The notes below the pieces were generated by a model, which was given only the letters and a program-made list of their open reading frames with translations, was not told the origin of the DNA and did no database searches. A stretch of DNA of 64,000 nt from an uncultured Acidimicrobiia bacterium (GTDB lineage: Bacteria; Actinomycetota; Acidimicrobiia; Spongiisociales; Spongiisociaceae), in NCBI GenBank assembly GCA_958295745.1, contig OY282370.1, positions 2,578,548-2,642,547 of the forward strand, given 5' to 3'. The first letter of the stretch is position 1. Each line of letters opens with the position of its first letter. Of this stretch, positions 29,269-39,002 are shown in pieces. A program made the position numbers and the translations under genes.

Positions 29269-30516
29269 CTATCTCCTCATCCTCTCGGTGGGTCGGTAGC
29301 GCCCGTCGGGGCCGATCACGGTCAGGAACACCCGGTCCGATCCTTGGTTGTCGCCCTCACCGTAGCGGAGATGGAACTCGTCGATGACCAGATCTTCGGC
29401 TGTCAGCAGGCCGTCGAGGAAGCAGGCGCGGGTCGGGTCGGGGCCGCAGCTCTCCAGTCCGGCGATGGCCAGCCTTCCGGCCATATAGCCCTCCAACGAC
29501 ACGAAGCCCGGTTCGGCGTCGGCGTCGAAGTCGGACAGCGCTTGGAGGTATGAAGCGACCACGGGCAGCGAATCATCGGTGGGGAAGGGCACCACCTGGG
29601 TTACGTACACCCCTTCTCCGTACTGGCCCAGCTCTTGGGCCAAGGCGTTGCTGCCTACGAACGATATGGTTATGAAGACGGGGTCGAAACCGGTATAGCG
29701 CGCCCAAGAGATCAGCGCCGCCACCGGACGGTAGGCGCCCACGATGATCACCGCCTCGGGTTCGCCCTGCATGAGGTCTATCAGCCCGGTCTTCACCGAG
29801 GTGGTGTTCCGGGGGTACAGACCGACGGCCACCGGTTCCATGCTGCGGCGGGTGAGGGCGGCCAGGGCCCCCTGGTAGCCGGTGCGTCCGAAGGAATCGT
29901 CCTGGTACATGATGGCGATGCGGTCTATACCCAGGTCGGTGGTCAGGCGGGCCACCATCTCCTCGGTCTCCTGGGCGTAGGAGGCCCTCAGGTTTACGAT
30001 GTTGGTCCAGTCGTCGTCGCGGAGGAAGGCGGCGCCGGTGAACGGGGCCACGAAGGGGGTCTCCCCCTCGGCCGCCACGGGGGTGGCGGACCGGGAGGTG
30101 GGCGTCCCCACCTCTCCTATCAGGGCGAAGACCCTTTCGTCGTCGATAAGTTGCTGGGTGTTGGCGATGGCGGCTTCGGGTTCATATGCGTCGTCCAGCG
30201 AGACCAGATCGAGGCGCCGGCCGTGCACCCCTCCGGCCTGATTCGCTTCGTGGAAGGCGGCTTCGATGCCGAGCCGCATCCCGATTCCGAGTTCCTGGGC
30301 CGGGCCGCTGAAGGCAGCCGACTGACCGAAGAGGACCCGATCGTCGGTAACTCCCGGCGTTATCACCGGTCTGGGGACGGTGGAGGCGACGGCATTGTCC
30401 GGGGTGTTTTCGGCGCCGGCAGCGGTATTGGAGGTGCCGCCGTTGCCCGCGCCGCCGCCGGAGCCGCAACCGGCGATGACCGAGCCCGCGACCGCGAGGC
30501 CGAGGACGAACAGCAA
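29269..30516 (-). CDS. Periplasmic binding lipoprotein (branched-chain amino acid/amide type)
   Basis: Lipobox VIAGCGSGGG; DRVLFGQSAAFSGPAQELGIGMRLGIEAAFHEANQAGGVHGRRLDL. Confidence 0.9.
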   Translation of the reverse strand: MLFVLGLAVAGSVIAGCGSGGGAGNGGTSNTAAGAENTPDNAVASTVPRPVITPGVTDDRVLFGQSAAFSGPAQELGIGMRLGIEAAFHEANQAGGVHGRRLDLVSLDDAYEPEAAIANTQQLIDDERVFALIGEVGTPTSRSATPVAAEGETPFVAPFTGAAFLRDDDWTNIVNLRASYAQETEEMVARLTTDLGIDRIAIMYQDDSFGRTGYQGALAALTRRSMEPVAVGLYPRNTTSVKTGLIDLMQGEPEAVIIVGAYRPVAALISWARYTGFDPVFITISFVGSNALAQELGQYGEGVYVTQVVPFPTDDSLPVVASYLQALSDFDADAEPGFVSLEGYMAGRLAIAGLESCGPDPTRACFLDGLLTAEDLVIDEFHLRYGEGDNQGSDRVFLTVIGPDGRYRPTERMRR

Positions 30517-30539
30517 CGAACCTATACGGCGGCGAAACT

Positions 30540-31007
30540 TTATTGGTCTCTCCCTATCTTCATGGTCAGGTGGTTTCTTTCTGCTTCTCTTCTGTAGCTG
30601 ACATCATCCACCATCGTCTTTATCAGATAGATACCCAACCCTCCTATAGGCCGGCTCTCGAGGGGCGCATCGAGATCGGGCAAGGGGGCGTCGGTCAATG
30701 GGTTGAAGGGAGGGCCGTCATCGGTAAGCTCTACGGTAACCACCTTCGGCTGTGAGGAGATCATTATCTCGTATTCCTCCAACCCGCTTGCCCTTCCATG
30801 AGTAAGAGCATTGACCTCTAGCTCCTCGAGGACCAAGTTGACCATGTAGACGAGCTTCGGAGGCCAGCCTTCCTTTTCCCCCAGATCGACTACTTCAGCG
30901 TAGACATGCTCCAGCAAGGTGGCGACGGAGTCACCGCCGCCGACTTCGATCTTCAAGGATAGGGATGACTTCAACTTCCGGCCTCGCTGCGAAAGAGCGT
31001 CAAGCAA
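30540..31007 (-). CDS. RsbW-like serine kinase / HATPase_c_2 ATP-binding protein
   Basis: VNLVLEELEVNALTHGRA, ELTDDGPPFNPL, GGLGIYLIKTMVDDVSYRR. Confidence 0.87.
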   Translation of the reverse strand: MLDALSQRGRKLKSSLSLKIEVGGGDSVATLLEHVYAEVVDLGEKEGWPPKLVYMVNLVLEELEVNALTHGRASGLEEYEIMISSQPKVVTVELTDDGPPFNPLTDAPLPDLDAPLESRPIGGLGIYLIKTMVDDVSYRREAERNHLTMKIGRDQ

Positions 31008-32146
31008 GTGATGTCGTCTGATTGTATGGTATCGCCCGCAAAAGCATGTACGGCATTAAAAACGGCCTGGTTGGCTTCTTGTGAGCTCATAGGTGGTGCT
31101 TCCTTGAATACTTCCTGAAAGCGTTCCATCCCGAACTCTTCCTGGTCGGCGTTCATCGCCTCGGTCACCCCATCTGTATAAAGGATCAAAGTATCGCCCG
31201 GCGCGAGGTTTACCGTGCTCTGAGGGAAGGTCATATCCGGGGCTATACCGAGCGCGATCCCGCCTATATAGGGCAGCAATGTCGAGCTTCCATCACTGTG
31301 CACGATCAGAGGAGGATTATGTCCGCCATTGGAATAAGTCAAAACTCCATCCTCCGGAGAGTAGACCGCATATATGACAGTGACGAACAAAGCAGCGTCG
31401 TTGTCTTCATAGAGGAGATCGTTTACATCATCGAGAACCTTATTGGGTTGTTCAAGTCCAATAGCTGTTCCTTTCAACAGAGTACGGCTGGACATCATGA
31501 AAAGAGCTGCTGGCACTCCTTTATCAGAAACATCTGCTATTGCAATGCCGACTCTTCCATCTTCCAATCGAAAGAAATCATAGAAATCGCCGCCCACATC
31601 ACGCGCCGGTTCCATGTTGGCCCATATATTGTAGTTTGTATCCTTTGGAAAGCGGGTAGGCAATATGGATTGTTGCATTTTATTGGCAACGGTGAGTTCA
31701 TTTTGAATAGATATCAACTTGTCACGGGATGCCAGAGCTTCACGCCACTCTATCAGGTGCTTCAGGGTACGTTCTATGGTGTGTTTCAGGTCCTGGAAGT
31801 CTAGAGGTTTGGTTACGAAATCGAAGGCACCTCTATTCATGGCAGTGCGGATATTTTCCATATCACCGTATGCCGAGATGATGACCGAACGGATATTCGG
31901 GTCGACCTTGGGTATTTGTTCCAGGAGGGTCAAGCCGTCCATCTGCGGCATGTTGATATCGGAGAGGACCATATCGATGTCTTCCTCTAGATTGAGCCTC
32001 TCAAGAGCTTCTATACCGTTTTGGGCAAAGACGAATTCATAGCGTCCAGACCTTATGGCGCGTCGCATGCGTTGCAGGATAAGAGGCTCTACATCTGGCT
32101 CGTCATCGACAACCAGTATCTTGTATCTGTCCTGTTTATCAGACAT
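30971..32146 (-). CDS. Response regulator-SpoIIE/PP2C phosphatase fusion (RsbU-like)
   Basis: N-terminal ILVVDDEPDVEPLI...DIDMVLSDINMPQMDGLTLL; C-terminal DVGGDFYDFFRLEDGRVGIAIADVSDKGVPAALFM. Confidence 0.93.
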   Translation of the reverse strand: MSDKQDRYKILVVDDEPDVEPLILQRMRRAIRSGRYEFVFAQNGIEALERLNLEEDIDMVLSDINMPQMDGLTLLEQIPKVDPNIRSVIISAYGDMENIRTAMNRGAFDFVTKPLDFQDLKHTIERTLKHLIEWREALASRDKLISIQNELTVANKMQQSILPTRFPKDTNYNIWANMEPARDVGGDFYDFFRLEDGRVGIAIADVSDKGVPAALFMMSSRTLLKGTAIGLEQPNKVLDDVNDLLYEDNDAALFVTVIYAVYSPEDGVLTYSNGGHNPPLIVHSDGSSTLLPYIGGIALGIAPDMTFPQSTVNLAPGDTLILYTDGVTEAMNADQEEFGMERFQEVFKEAPPMSSQEANQAVFNAVHAFAGDTIQSDDITCLTLFRSEAGS

Positions 32147-32227
32147 CTTCTAACCGTACCTGTTCATGAAGAGGCGACTTGCTCGTCTCAAGCGGATCGT
32201 GAGCCATTCTCAGGTGCATGGTTGCCG

Positions 32228-32566
32228 CTAGTTCTGCAGAGCAGATACGGCTGCGCCAGGATCATCGTGTACTGCGATTATCTGGTCGAATCCGCTGATC
32301 ATGAAGATCTCACGGACCAGAGTCGACAGAGAGCATATGGCAAACTTCTTGCTCTTCTGCTGGAGATCCTTGGCGATCAGTAGTATAACCCTGAGGCCGG
32401 CGCTGCTGATGTAGTTCAGTTGCTCGAAATCAAGGATCACAGCGCTGTCCTCTGTGGTGATTTCTGCTTCCACCGAATTTTGGAAGTTGGAGGCGTTGGA
32501 GCCGTCTATGCGGCCCTCGGTCTTTATGACCAGCGCCCCGCCATCTCGTTCCGTGCTGATGTTCAC
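32228..32566 (-). CDS. STAS-domain anti-sigma factor antagonist
   Basis: GTG start VNISTERDGGALVIKTEGRIDGSNASNFQNSVEAEI; paralogue of 25311-25646. Confidence 0.87.
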   Translation of the reverse strand: MNISTERDGGALVIKTEGRIDGSNASNFQNSVEAEITTEDSAVILDFEQLNYISSAGLRVILLIAKDLQQKSKKFAICSLSTLVREIFMISGFDQIIAVHDDPGAAVSALQN

Positions 32567-32735
32567 TTGCCAGTCCTTTCCCAGATGCCGTGTGTCAGTG
32601 CACTCGCGGGTCATCCGGTAGCCTAACAGGTTGGAGTGTAGTACCTGCCCGTGCGGTGTGTTCCGAGGAAGGCGGAGGTCTACCCGCCTGCGATGAGCCG
32701 TTGGTATCATCGGCCGGGCTGTCTCGCCTCGACGG

Positions 32736-34034
32736 TTGCCGCCGCCGGGGACCGGAGGTGAAGTGGTGAGAGCGAGAGGAAGTATCCGACCGGCGCGGCG
32801 GCTGTCCGTCTGCTGGGCCGCCCTGATGTTGCTGTTGTTGTCGGCCTGCGCCGAGGAGTACACCCCCGGGCCGCTGGGTGCGGTCGAGGTAGGACCGGGC
32901 GAGATGATCCAGATACGGTCCTTCCTCTCTCCCGAAGAGGGAGGATCCGGTGTTACCAACGAGCGGACCGTGCGGCTCGCCTTGGAACACTACGGGCCGG
33001 TGCGCGGTTTCGAGGTGAGCCTCGGCGCCGGCAACGTCGACGACGACTGCTCCCCCGAAGGCGGACGGGCGGCCGCCCAGACCATCCTCGAAGACGCATC
33101 GGTGATAGGAGTGATCGGCACGACCTGTTCGGCGGCTGCCGTCGAGGCGGCGCCCCTGCTGACCGGAGCGGGGCTGGCGATGATCTCACCGACCAACACC
33201 TCCCCGGTGCTCACCTCCGACTTGGGCGGCAACCCTGGTGAGTACAACAACGAGGGATATTATAGAACTTCGGACAACGATCTCTACCAGGGGGCTTCGG
33301 TGGCGCGGTTTCTATACGAGGAGAGGGGAGTGACAAGGGCGGCGGCGGTCCACAACGGTGACGTCTACACCGAGAGCCTCGCCCGGGCATTCGCCGACTC
33401 CTTCACGGATCTGGGCGGGACGGTCACGTGGTTGGGCGCCGTGGACGAAGACCAGGGAGACATGCTGCCTACCCTGACCGAGATGGCCGCCGGTTCGCCC
33501 CAGGCGCTGTACTTCCCGGTGTCCCGGACGGTCGGCGCCGGCGTCGTGAGGGGCCGACCGGATGCGGCGGGTCTCGAGGATATGCTCCTGATCACCGCCG
33601 ACGCCCTGTTCGAGGACATCTTCTTGGAGATGGAAGAGACGGAGGGGGTGTTCTTCTCGGGTCCGGACAACCGCTTCCGCAACAACGAGAACGAGGGCAC
33701 CGGCATGCATGCCGCCGACGTAGCCGCCGAGTACCGGGAGAGGTACGGGCACTCTCCCGAGACCCCCTTCTGGGCCCACACCTACGACGCCGCGGTGTTG
33801 CTACTCGAAGCGATCGGCGCTGCTTCCCACATGGAAGACGGCAAGCTGGTGGTGGACAGGTCGGGGGTGCGCGAGTACCTGGACGCAGTGTCCGGGTACG
33901 AGGGGATCATAGGATCGATCACCTGCGACGAGTTCGGCGACTGCGGCGTGGCGAGGATGGTTATCGTCGAGCATTTCGACTCCCGCGACCTAGACGCTTC
34001 CAAGGCCAACGTCGTCTACGAGTACAGCCCGTGA
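32736..34034 (+). CDS. Periplasmic binding lipoprotein (branched-chain amino acid type)
   Basis: LLLLLSACAEEYTPG lipobox; RTVRLALEHYGPVRGFEVSLGAGNVDDDCSPEGGRAAAQTILED. Start may be GTG near 32763-32766. Confidence 0.85.
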   Translation: MPPPGTGGEVVRARGSIRPARRLSVCWAALMLLLLSACAEEYTPGPLGAVEVGPGEMIQIRSFLSPEEGGSGVTNERTVRLALEHYGPVRGFEVSLGAGNVDDDCSPEGGRAAAQTILEDASVIGVIGTTCSAAAVEAAPLLTGAGLAMISPTNTSPVLTSDLGGNPGEYNNEGYYRTSDNDLYQGASVARFLYEERGVTRAAAVHNGDVYTESLARAFADSFTDLGGTVTWLGAVDEDQGDMLPTLTEMAAGSPQALYFPVSRTVGAGVVRGRPDAAGLEDMLLITADALFEDIFLEMEETEGVFFSGPDNRFRNNENEGTGMHAADVAAEYRERYGHSPETPFWAHTYDAAVLLLEAIGAASHMEDGKLVVDRSGVREYLDAVSGYEGIIGSITCDEFGDCGVARMVIVEHFDSRDLDASKANVVYEYSP

Positions 34035-34147
34035 GCCGCAGGCGGCTGCTCGCCGGCGGATGAGAGCGTCCGGTTTCGAGGAGAGGTGAAGAATCAGGGC
34101 TAGCCTTACCCGCGCCCGGCGCCCTGTCATTCGGAAAGGACCATCCA

Positions 34148-34600
34148 ATGTTCGAAATCTTGCTGTTCTTACACATTCTCGGAGTGGCGGCCTGGTTCGG
34201 CGCCAACCTGGTGCGGGCCTTCGCCGGCGGTGTCCTGTCCAAGGCGGACGACGGCACCGCCGCCTCCTGGCATCGGGTGACCGTCTCCATCGGGCGGGTG
34301 ATCCACACCCCGGCCGCCGTCGTGGTGTTCATCACCGGGTTCGGTCTGGTCGGCGTGTCGGGCGGCGCTATCCCGATGACGGCCCCCTTCGTGGTGGTGG
34401 GCATCATCGTGGTCGTGGTGGGCGCGGTGCTCGGAATGGCCGTGTTGGGTCCCAACGGGAGGCGGATCGCGACCGCCTACGAGCAGGGGGACCGCAAGCT
34501 CGCCGAGACGGTTTCTCGCCGCTCCGGTGCGGTCGGATGGATCGACACGGCGCTGCTGGCCTTCGCCACCCTTGTCATGGTGCTCAGCTGGGGGTTATAA
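34148..34600 (+). CDS. DUF2269-like integral membrane protein
   Basis: MFEILLFLHILGVAAWFGANLVRAF; four TM segments. Confidence 0.65.
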   Translation: MFEILLFLHILGVAAWFGANLVRAFAGGVLSKADDGTAASWHRVTVSIGRVIHTPAAVVVFITGFGLVGVSGGAIPMTAPFVVVGIIVVVVGAVLGMAVLGPNGRRIATAYEQGDRKLAETVSRRSGAVGWIDTALLAFATLVMVLSWGL

Positions 34601-34835
34601 CCGCCTAGGAATCGGGTACGAATCCATCCGTCCTGCTACTACTGATATCGGATAGTGTCGGATTGTTTCTCCGCCACCCTTTCCCGGACCAAGTGGTGGA
34701 ATGGCTATTCCATCGGGCTGGCGTGGTGGTCTATACCGCTTTCCTATCAGTACGGTGAGCGGTTTTAGATCGACATCGGCGTGCTCGAATCGAGGCGAAT
34801 TGGTTCGACTTGGCCGGGCGTGGTCCGGGATCGGG

Positions 34836-35585
34836 CTATTCGGGGAGGCTGTGGAGGGCCTCCAGAGCGATCCTCACCATGCCGTCGAAGGTGCCCTCGC
34901 GTTCTTCCGAGGAGGACACCTCGCCGGTGACCAGGTGATCGGACACCGTTGCGATGGCCAGCGCCGCGGCCCTCTCCTCGGCGGCGATGGTATACAGCCC
35001 GGCGGCCTCCATCTCCACCGCCAGGATTCCCATCCGCTGCCAGATCTCGAGGGTGTTCTCGTAGCCGCTGTAGAAGAGGTCGGAGGAGTGGAGGTTGCCC
35101 ATGTGGGTTTTGATTCCCAGTCGGTCCGCCGCGTCGGCCGCCGCCCGGAGCAGCCCGAAGTCGGCGGTGGGGGCGTAATCCCAGCCGTTGTACCGCCTGC
35201 GGTTGGTGGTCGAGTCGGTGCAGGCGCCGATTGCCAGTATCGCCTCCCGCATCTTCACATCGGGGGAGATCCCGCCGCAGGTCCCCACCCGGACGAGCCG
35301 CTTCACCCCGTAGAAGCGGATCAGCTCGGTGATGTAGATCGCCGCCGACGGTATCCCCATGCCTGTGCCCATCGCCGAGACGGGAGTTCCCCGATACGAG
35401 CCTGTGAACCCCAGCATGTTGCGGACCGAGGTCACCTCCACGGCGTCTTCCAGAAAGTTCTCGGCTATGTAGCGGGCGCGCAGTGGGTCGCCCGGCAGCA
35501 GGATCGATTCGGCGAACGCCCCTTCGGGGGCCGAAATGTGGGGGGTGGCCACGTTGTCTCCTCTCCCTCGGTCGGCTCGGTTCAT
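34836..35585 (-). CDS. deoD: Purine-nucleoside phosphorylase (DeoD type)
   Basis: TPHISAPEGAFAESILLPGDPLRARYIAENFLEDAVEVTSVRNMLGFTGSYRG. Confidence 0.93.
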   Translation of the reverse strand: MNRADRGRGDNVATPHISAPEGAFAESILLPGDPLRARYIAENFLEDAVEVTSVRNMLGFTGSYRGTPVSAMGTGMGIPSAAIYITELIRFYGVKRLVRVGTCGGISPDVKMREAILAIGACTDSTTNRRRYNGWDYAPTADFGLLRAAADAADRLGIKTHMGNLHSSDLFYSGYENTLEIWQRMGILAVEMEAAGLYTIAAEERAAALAIATVSDHLVTGEVSSSEEREGTFDGMVRIALEALHSLPE

Positions 35586-35725
35586 AGCTCCCGGGGAGAA
35601 GCTCGCCGACCGGATATTTTCAGTCGTCGACCGAGAGCCCGCCCGGGAATTGCTCGACGCTCTCCTAGACCCTGTTCCACGATGTGGTACGGTTTCCAGG
35701 TGGATTGCGAAGCTTAGAGGAACCG

Positions 35726-36469
35726 ATGAGCAGGGTGCAGTCGATCGAACGGGCCTTCCTGTTGCTCGACGCCATCTCGGAGTCCGGGCTGGGGATCACC
35801 GGCCTCGCCGAACGGGTCGGCATACCCAAGAGCACCGTGGCGCGGATCGTCAACACCCTGGTGGAGGTGGGGGCGGTGGAGAAGGTCATGCCGGAGGGCG
35901 CCCTCCGGATCGGCCCGAAGGTGTACGGCCTGTCCGCCGGACGGAGCCGGGTGGGCTATCTCCTGTCGAGGTCCCGCCCGCACCTCAAGATGTTGGCCAG
36001 GGATCTTGGCGAGGACGCGGGGCTCTCGGTGCAGGACGGCAACAAGGTCCACTACATCGCCCAAGAAGACGCCGGCAACAACATCGTGGTCCGCGACTGG
36101 ACGGGGACCTTGCTCCCCATGTATGTGGTTTCCTCCGGATTGGTCATGCTGGCTCACTGGCCGCCGGACCAGCTGGACCCTTACCTAGCGGAGGCCCTGG
36201 ATCCCTACACCCGGCGCACCATCACCGATCCGGTGCTGATACGGAAACGCCTGGTACGCATACGCGATGAAGGGTCCGTCTGGGTGGCCGAAGAGTTCGC
36301 CGAGGGCATCAACTCGGTCGCCGCCCCGGTCTACGACGACCGTCGGCGCGTGTTGGGGGCCATACACGTGCACGGACCCTCGTACCGCTTTCCGGGCGAC
36401 TCCCATCCCGATTCCATCGCCGCGATGGTGACCGAGGCGGCGGCGCGGGTCTCGGCGGGCGCCGACTAG
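35726..36469 (+). CDS. IclR-family transcriptional regulator
   Basis: VQSIERAFLLLDAISESGLGITGLAERVGIPKSTVARIVNTLVEVGAVEKV. Confidence 0.9.
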   Translation: MSRVQSIERAFLLLDAISESGLGITGLAERVGIPKSTVARIVNTLVEVGAVEKVMPEGALRIGPKVYGLSAGRSRVGYLLSRSRPHLKMLARDLGEDAGLSVQDGNKVHYIAQEDAGNNIVVRDWTGTLLPMYVVSSGLVMLAHWPPDQLDPYLAEALDPYTRRTITDPVLIRKRLVRIRDEGSVWVAEEFAEGINSVAAPVYDDRRRVLGAIHVHGPSYRFPGDSHPDSIAAMVTEAAARVSAGAD

Positions 36470-37020
36470 GGAGACTTGCGCTTCCGGACGGAGATCACCC
36501 GGCGCACCATCGGCTCGAAGAACTCCAGAGGCAACGGCTCGTAGTCGGGGTCGAAGCAGTTCTGGTCGTATTTCTCACAGAACTCGACCGTGTCCCCGTA
36601 CCAGGGGTGGTCCTTGTAGATGTCCCGGGCGTTGCGGTCCTCGCCGTAGTGGTGGAAGTAGTAGTACCCCTGGAACAGGCCGTGATGCCGGATGATCCAG
36701 TAGTTCTTCTCAGAGACGTAAGGGCGCAGGATGTCCGCCGCCGCCTGGCTGTGGTTGTAGGGGGATATGAGGTCGCCGATGTCGTGGAGCAGGCAGCACA
36801 CCACATATTCATCGCCCCGTCCGTCCCGGTGGGCCCGGCTGGCCGACTGGAGGGCGTGCTCGAAGCGGCTGATCTGATAACCCGTTTCACCCTCGTTCCA
36901 CTGCACCCAGCGGAGCAGCCGGTCGGCGTAGTCGGCGTGGAGGTCCTCTTCGAGCCGCGCCAAGAGGTCGTAGTCCTCCTTGGTGCCGTCCTCCATCTTG
37001 GTGAACGAAACCCGTTCCAT
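36466..37020 (-). CDS. HD-domain protein of the PhnZ/inositol-oxygenase-like mixed-valent diiron oxygenase type
   Basis: FEHALQSASRAHRDGRGDEYVVCCLLHDIGD, HSQAAADILRPYVSEKNYWIIRHHGLFQGYYYFHH; start MERVSFTKMEDGT. Confidence 0.8.
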   Translation of the reverse strand: MERVSFTKMEDGTKEDYDLLARLEEDLHADYADRLLRWVQWNEGETGYQISRFEHALQSASRAHRDGRGDEYVVCCLLHDIGDLISPYNHSQAAADILRPYVSEKNYWIIRHHGLFQGYYYFHHYGEDRNARDIYKDHPWYGDTVEFCEKYDQNCFDPDYEPLPLEFFEPMVRRVISVRKRKSP

Positions 37021-37133
37021 GCGCCGCGCCCTTCTGTTCCGCTCGGCGGCGGTCCGATCGATGATGATACCTGCTCCCGCGTCTAGCGGTATGATCACCC
37101 CATACAGCCGGTGCTCATCTGGGAGTTGGAAAC

Positions 37134-38984
37134 ATGCTGAGAAACATCGAACGGGAACGTCTCGAAATCGAGCAGACGATCGGCGATATGACGTTGGTCG
37201 ACTTGATGGACCGCAACGCCGAGCGGTACGGCAGCCTGCCGGCTCTCCGGTGGGAAGCCGAGGACGGGCTCCGCACCCTGAGCTGGGCCGCCTACCGTCA
37301 ACAGGTGCGGGAGGCGGCGGCCGGCCTGCGGGCCCTGGGCGTCGAAGGGGGTTCGTTCGTGGCCTTGCAGGCCGCCAACCGGCCCGAACATGTGACCGCC
37401 GACCTGGGTGTGGTCTACGCCGGGGCCACTCCGGTCTCCATCTACAACACCTTGGCCCCCTCGCAGATCCGCTACATAGCCGGTCACTGCTCGGCGGCGG
37501 CGGCGGTGGTCGAGGACGCGAGCTACCTCGACCGATGGAACGAGATAAGGGACGGCCTGCCCGACCTCCGCCATATAGTGGTGATGGACCTGCCGGAGGA
37601 CCGCCGCGCCGAAGGGGTGCTGTCATGGGATGATCTGCTGGCCAAGGGCCGGGCGGCGCTGGAGGAAACCCCCGATCTGGTCGACCGGTCCTCGTCCGGG
37701 GTGTCCCAGGCCGATCTCGCCACCCTCATATACACGTCCGGCACCACGGGCACCCCCAAGGCGGTGATGGTCAGCCACCGGAACATCCTGTGGACCCTCG
37801 AGTGCCTCTCCCGCACCTTCCTGAACATCCCCGATCATGTGCGCCTGGTCTCCTACCTGCCGCTCGCCCATATCGGAGAGCGGGTCGTCAGCCACTACGC
37901 GCCGCTGTGGTGGGCCGGTTCGGCCCGCTACGTCCCGGAACTGCCCCAGGTGGCCGGGGCGGTCCAGGAGACCCGCCCGGAAGTTTTCTTCGCGGTTCCG
38001 CGGGTGTGGGAGAAGTTCCACGCCGGATTGATGGCCCGCCTGGAGTCGACGCCCAACCCCCGCAAACGGGCCTTGGCCCTCAAGGCGGTCGGCCTAGCTT
38101 CGGCCGCCCAGAAGGTCGAGCAGGCGGGCGGCCGGCCCGGGTTGGGAGACCGGATCAAGCTGGCGCTCTTCGACCGCCTGGTCTTCTCGAAGATACGCCA
38201 CGGCCTGGGGCTGGACCGGCTGGTGCTGGCCATCTCGGCGGCCGCCCCCATCTCGCCCGACCTGCTGATCTTCTTCCGCGGCATCGGCATCCCGGTCTAC
38301 GAGCTCTATGGAATGACCGAGTCCACCGGCCCCGGCACCACCAACCGGCCGGGCAGCGACCGCATCGGCAGCGTCGGCCCCGCCATGCCCGGGGTCGAGA
38401 TCGCCGCCGAGGAAGACGGCGAGGTGCTCATCCGCGGCGGGCTGGTCACCGCCGGGTACTACAAGGATCCGGAGGGAACCGCCCAGACCTTCGGCGAGGA
38501 CGGATGGCTCCACACCGGTGATCTGGGGCGCCTCGACGAGGAGGGGTTCCTGACCATCATCGGCCGCAAGAAGGAGATCATCATCACCGCCGCCGGAAAG
38601 AACGTGGCCCCGGCCCGGCTCGAGAACCTGATCAACGAGCACGCCCTCATATCCCAGGCCTGCATGGTGGGCGACGGGCGCCGGTACCTGACCCTGCTGG
38701 TGGCCCTCGACCCCGACACCGCCCCCGGATGGGCCGAGAGCAACGGGGTGGAGTACGAGAGCTTCGAGGCCTTCAGCCGCACCCCCCGGGTGGCGGAGGA
38801 GGTGGAGCGGATCGTGGAGTCGGCCAACCGGGAGGTGGCCCGGGTCGAGCAGGCCCGCAAGTGGTTCGTCGCTTCCGAGCCATGGACGGCCGAGACCGGG
38901 GAGCTGACCCCTTCCCTCAAGCTGAAGCGCCGGGTGGTGCTGGAGAGGTACTCGGTCCATATCGAGGAGATGTACGGCGACTGA
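37134..38984 (+). CDS. Long-chain acyl-CoA synthetase (AMP-forming)
   Basis: LIYTSGTTGTPKAVMVSHRN and ELYGMTESTGPGT motifs. Confidence 0.92.
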   Translation: MLRNIERERLEIEQTIGDMTLVDLMDRNAERYGSLPALRWEAEDGLRTLSWAAYRQQVREAAAGLRALGVEGGSFVALQAANRPEHVTADLGVVYAGATPVSIYNTLAPSQIRYIAGHCSAAAAVVEDASYLDRWNEIRDGLPDLRHIVVMDLPEDRRAEGVLSWDDLLAKGRAALEETPDLVDRSSSGVSQADLATLIYTSGTTGTPKAVMVSHRNILWTLECLSRTFLNIPDHVRLVSYLPLAHIGERVVSHYAPLWWAGSARYVPELPQVAGAVQETRPEVFFAVPRVWEKFHAGLMARLESTPNPRKRALALKAVGLASAAQKVEQAGGRPGLGDRIKLALFDRLVFSKIRHGLGLDRLVLAISAAAPISPDLLIFFRGIGIPVYELYGMTESTGPGTTNRPGSDRIGSVGPAMPGVEIAAEEDGEVLIRGGLVTAGYYKDPEGTAQTFGEDGWLHTGDLGRLDEEGFLTIIGRKKEIIITAAGKNVAPARLENLINEHALISQACMVGDGRRYLTLLVALDPDTAPGWAESNGVEYESFEAFSRTPRVAEEVERIVESANREVARVEQARKWFVASEPWTAETGELTPSLKLKRRVVLERYSVHIEEMYGD

Positions 38985-39002
38985 GCCGCCCGCATCAGGC
39001 AG

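Noticed and set aside
34601-34835. Intergenic stretch with ggttcgact considered as a tRNA T-arm
   Set aside because: No matching acceptor, D-arm or anticodon stem could be folded around it.
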